From: Flagellimonas nanhaiensis
GTDB lineage: Bacteria; Bacteroidota; Bacteroidia; Flavobacteriales; Flavobacteriaceae
Reading direction: 5' to 3'
Length of the DNA stretch: 64,000 nucleotides
Assembly: GCF_003382275.1 (NCBI RefSeq)
Contig: NZ_QTJX01000001.1
Location: forward strand, 806,001-870,000
The notes beneath the pieces are model-generated. The model had not been told where the DNA came from and did not search any database. It saw only the letters and a list, made by a program, of their open reading frames with translations. Position numbers and translations under genes: made by a program. Positions 62,936 to 64,000 of the stretch are shown in pieces (the stretch's first letter is position 1; each line of letters begins with the position of its first letter).

Positions 62936-64000
62936 CAAATTATCATGTTCAACGCCAAAACACCAAGAAGCCCCATAATTCCAACCAAGGTTTCCATGAC
63001 TGTCCAAGTAGATAGGGTATCCTTTACAGAGAGATTGAAATACTCCTTGAACATCCAAAACCCAGTGTCGTTTACGTGGGAAAGCATTAAACTTCCAGAT
63101 CCAATGGCCAGAACCATAAGTTCTGCACTCACATCGGCACTCATAGCAATGGGGAGCACAATTCCTGCGGCAGTCAAACCTGCAACGGTGGCTGACCCTA
63201 CACTAACCCTGATTACTGTGGCAATGAGCCAGGCCAGAATTAATGGAGATATGCTTGAGCCCTTGAGCCCTTCGGCAATATATTCACTGACTTTGCTATC
63301 TATCAATACTTCTTTCAATGCTCCAGCTCCAGCAATAATCAACAAAATCATGGTGATACTGGAAACTGAAGTGGATAAAGAGTTCATGACAGTTTTCATA
63401 TCCTTGCCTTTGGCAATTCCCAAAGTATAAATGGCCAACAAAACAGAAATCAATAAGGCAATTACTGGATTTCCAATAAAAGTTAAGATGTTTCTCAAAA
63501 GGCCATCTTCCAAAAATTGTTCTGCGGCAATGCCCACCCCGATAAAGATTATGGGAGATAGTGCTGTTAAGATGCTCACCCATGTGGAAGGCAGTTTTTC
63601 TTTTGGGATTACCTCTGGATTATAGAATTCCGCCAGAGGTTTGGCTTCAATTTTTTTAATGGTCCTTGCAAATAGCGGTCCGGCTACAATTATGGCAGGA
63701 ACTGCTATGATAAGACCGTACAACAGGGTTTTGCCAATATCTGCGTTGAACATAGCTGCAATGGCTGTAGGAGCAGGGTGAGGCGGAAGGTATCCGTGGG
63801 TAACGGATAAAGAGGTCAACATAGGTAAACCTACATACAACAACGGAAGTCCTGTTGAAATGGCCACGGTGAAAACTAAGGGAATAAGAATAACAAAACC
63901 TACAGAGTAGAACATTGGAATTCCCACAATAAAACCTGTAATGACCATGGCCCACTGTACATGTTTTACACCAAACTTGGACACCAATTGTGTAGTGATC
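62935..64000 (-). CDS. GntP family permease, N-terminus beyond the window
   Basis: Proton-coupled uptake protein of the GntP family (gluconate, related acids or D-serine). The frame is open to the window end, so about 90 N-terminal residues are missing and the TTG at 63987 is internal. Segments: VIPMFYSVGF-like IPMFYSVGFVILIPLVF, GYLPPHPAPTAIAAMF, VSVGSATVAGLTAAGIVLP and LSHVNDTGFWMFKEYFNLS. It differs clearly from the permease at 4.1 kb (PPHPAPTA against PPTPGPLA). It heads the operon permease-ridA-dipeptidase, suggesting an amino-acid-type rather than sugar-acid substrate (inference). Confidence 0.9.
   Translation of the reverse strand, partial: ITTQLVSKFGVKHVQWAMVITGFIVGIPMFYSVGFVILIPLVFTVAISTGLPLLYVGLPMLTSLSVTHGYLPPHPAPTAIAAMFNADIGKTLLYGLIIAVPAIIVAGPLFARTIKKIEAKPLAEFYNPEVIPKEKLPSTWVSILTALSPIIFIGVGIAAEQFLEDGLLRNILTFIGNPVIALLISVLLAIYTLGIAKGKDMKTVMNSLSTSVSSITMILLIIAGAGALKEVLIDSKVSEYIAEGLKGSSISPLILAWLIATVIRVSVGSATVAGLTAAGIVLPIAMSADVSAELMVLAIGSGSLMLSHVNDTGFWMFKEYFNLSVKDTLSTWTVMETLVGIMGLLGVLALNMII

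Overview
The window looks like core chromosome of a member of the Bacteroidota, most likely a marine Flavobacteriaceae. The overall style recalls the Muricauda/Flagellimonas group, but the genus is a guess. Three things support this. Several genes are preceded by the Bacteroidota-type promoter, with a -7 box TAnnTTTG and sometimes a TTG about 19 to 21 bases upstream, and ribosome binding sites are weak. The families are typical of the phylum: TonB-dependent receptor with DUF4249 lipoproteins, PorD/DUF4835, the long GAPDH, monomeric isocitrate dehydrogenase, DUF4294 and an RprX/RprY-like two-component pair. Lipoproteins have flavobacterial S-C-S-K-type lipoboxes. I see no tRNA, rRNA, CRISPR array, insertion sequence or prophage.

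Layout. 1-9.7 kb: end of hisS, a Nudix hydrolase, an M42 aminopeptidase, small flavobacterial conserved genes, a GntP permease, then a TonB receptor with two tandem DUF4249 lipoproteins. 9.9-18.4 kb, mostly minus strand: icd, a gene-free 600-base region with a candidate structured RNA and its terminator, a GNAT-trmD-small membrane protein-rplS cluster, a coiled-coil membrane protein, GAPDH and an HtrA protease. 18.5-21.7 kb, plus strand: dapF-GNAT-mltG and a lysozyme-like protein, i.e. cell-wall functions. 21.7-28.1 kb, mostly minus: RsmI-like methyltransferase, low-molecular-weight phosphatase, dnaA, thioesterase, YigZ, an EamA exporter, HAD phosphatase and ribD. 28.1-32.3 kb, plus: GNAT-prmC-LOG-ligA and a small conserved protein, tightly coupled.

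32.4-36.2 kb is the most distinctive accessory stretch. Two paralogous surface lipoproteins carry cadherin-like modules, a PKD module and 75-base DUF285 repeats. They share nearly identical upstream DNA and a 275-base block with three differences, a sign of duplication and recombination. Intergenic palindromic repeats follow. 36.2-37.8 kb holds a 5'-nucleotidase split over two adjacent genes. 37.9-47.9 kb is a plus-strand housekeeping run: dapA, bamD-rpoZ-coaBC-porD-recN, fabI, glycosyltransferase, YbbR and coaE. 48.0-50.3 kb is a two-component system. 50.4-57.8 kb is a long minus-strand run: MocA-type oxidoreductase, 3-hydroxybutyryl-CoA dehydrogenase, DUF1015, YggS, exonuclease/GIY-YIG fusion, potassium channel, miaA and gntK. 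57.9-60.4 kb has pcm, smpB and two lipoproteins. 60.4-64 kb has a broken PorP/SprF-like stub, a TetR regulator and a GntP permease-RidA-dipeptidase operon that probably handles D-amino acids or related compounds; its permease runs off the window end.

Most of the sequence is ordinary core genome. The items most worth a second look are the structured RNA between rplS and icd, the recombining DUF285 lipoprotein pair, the split nucleotidase and the PorP/SprF-like remnant. I did not find a clearly new multi-gene system.
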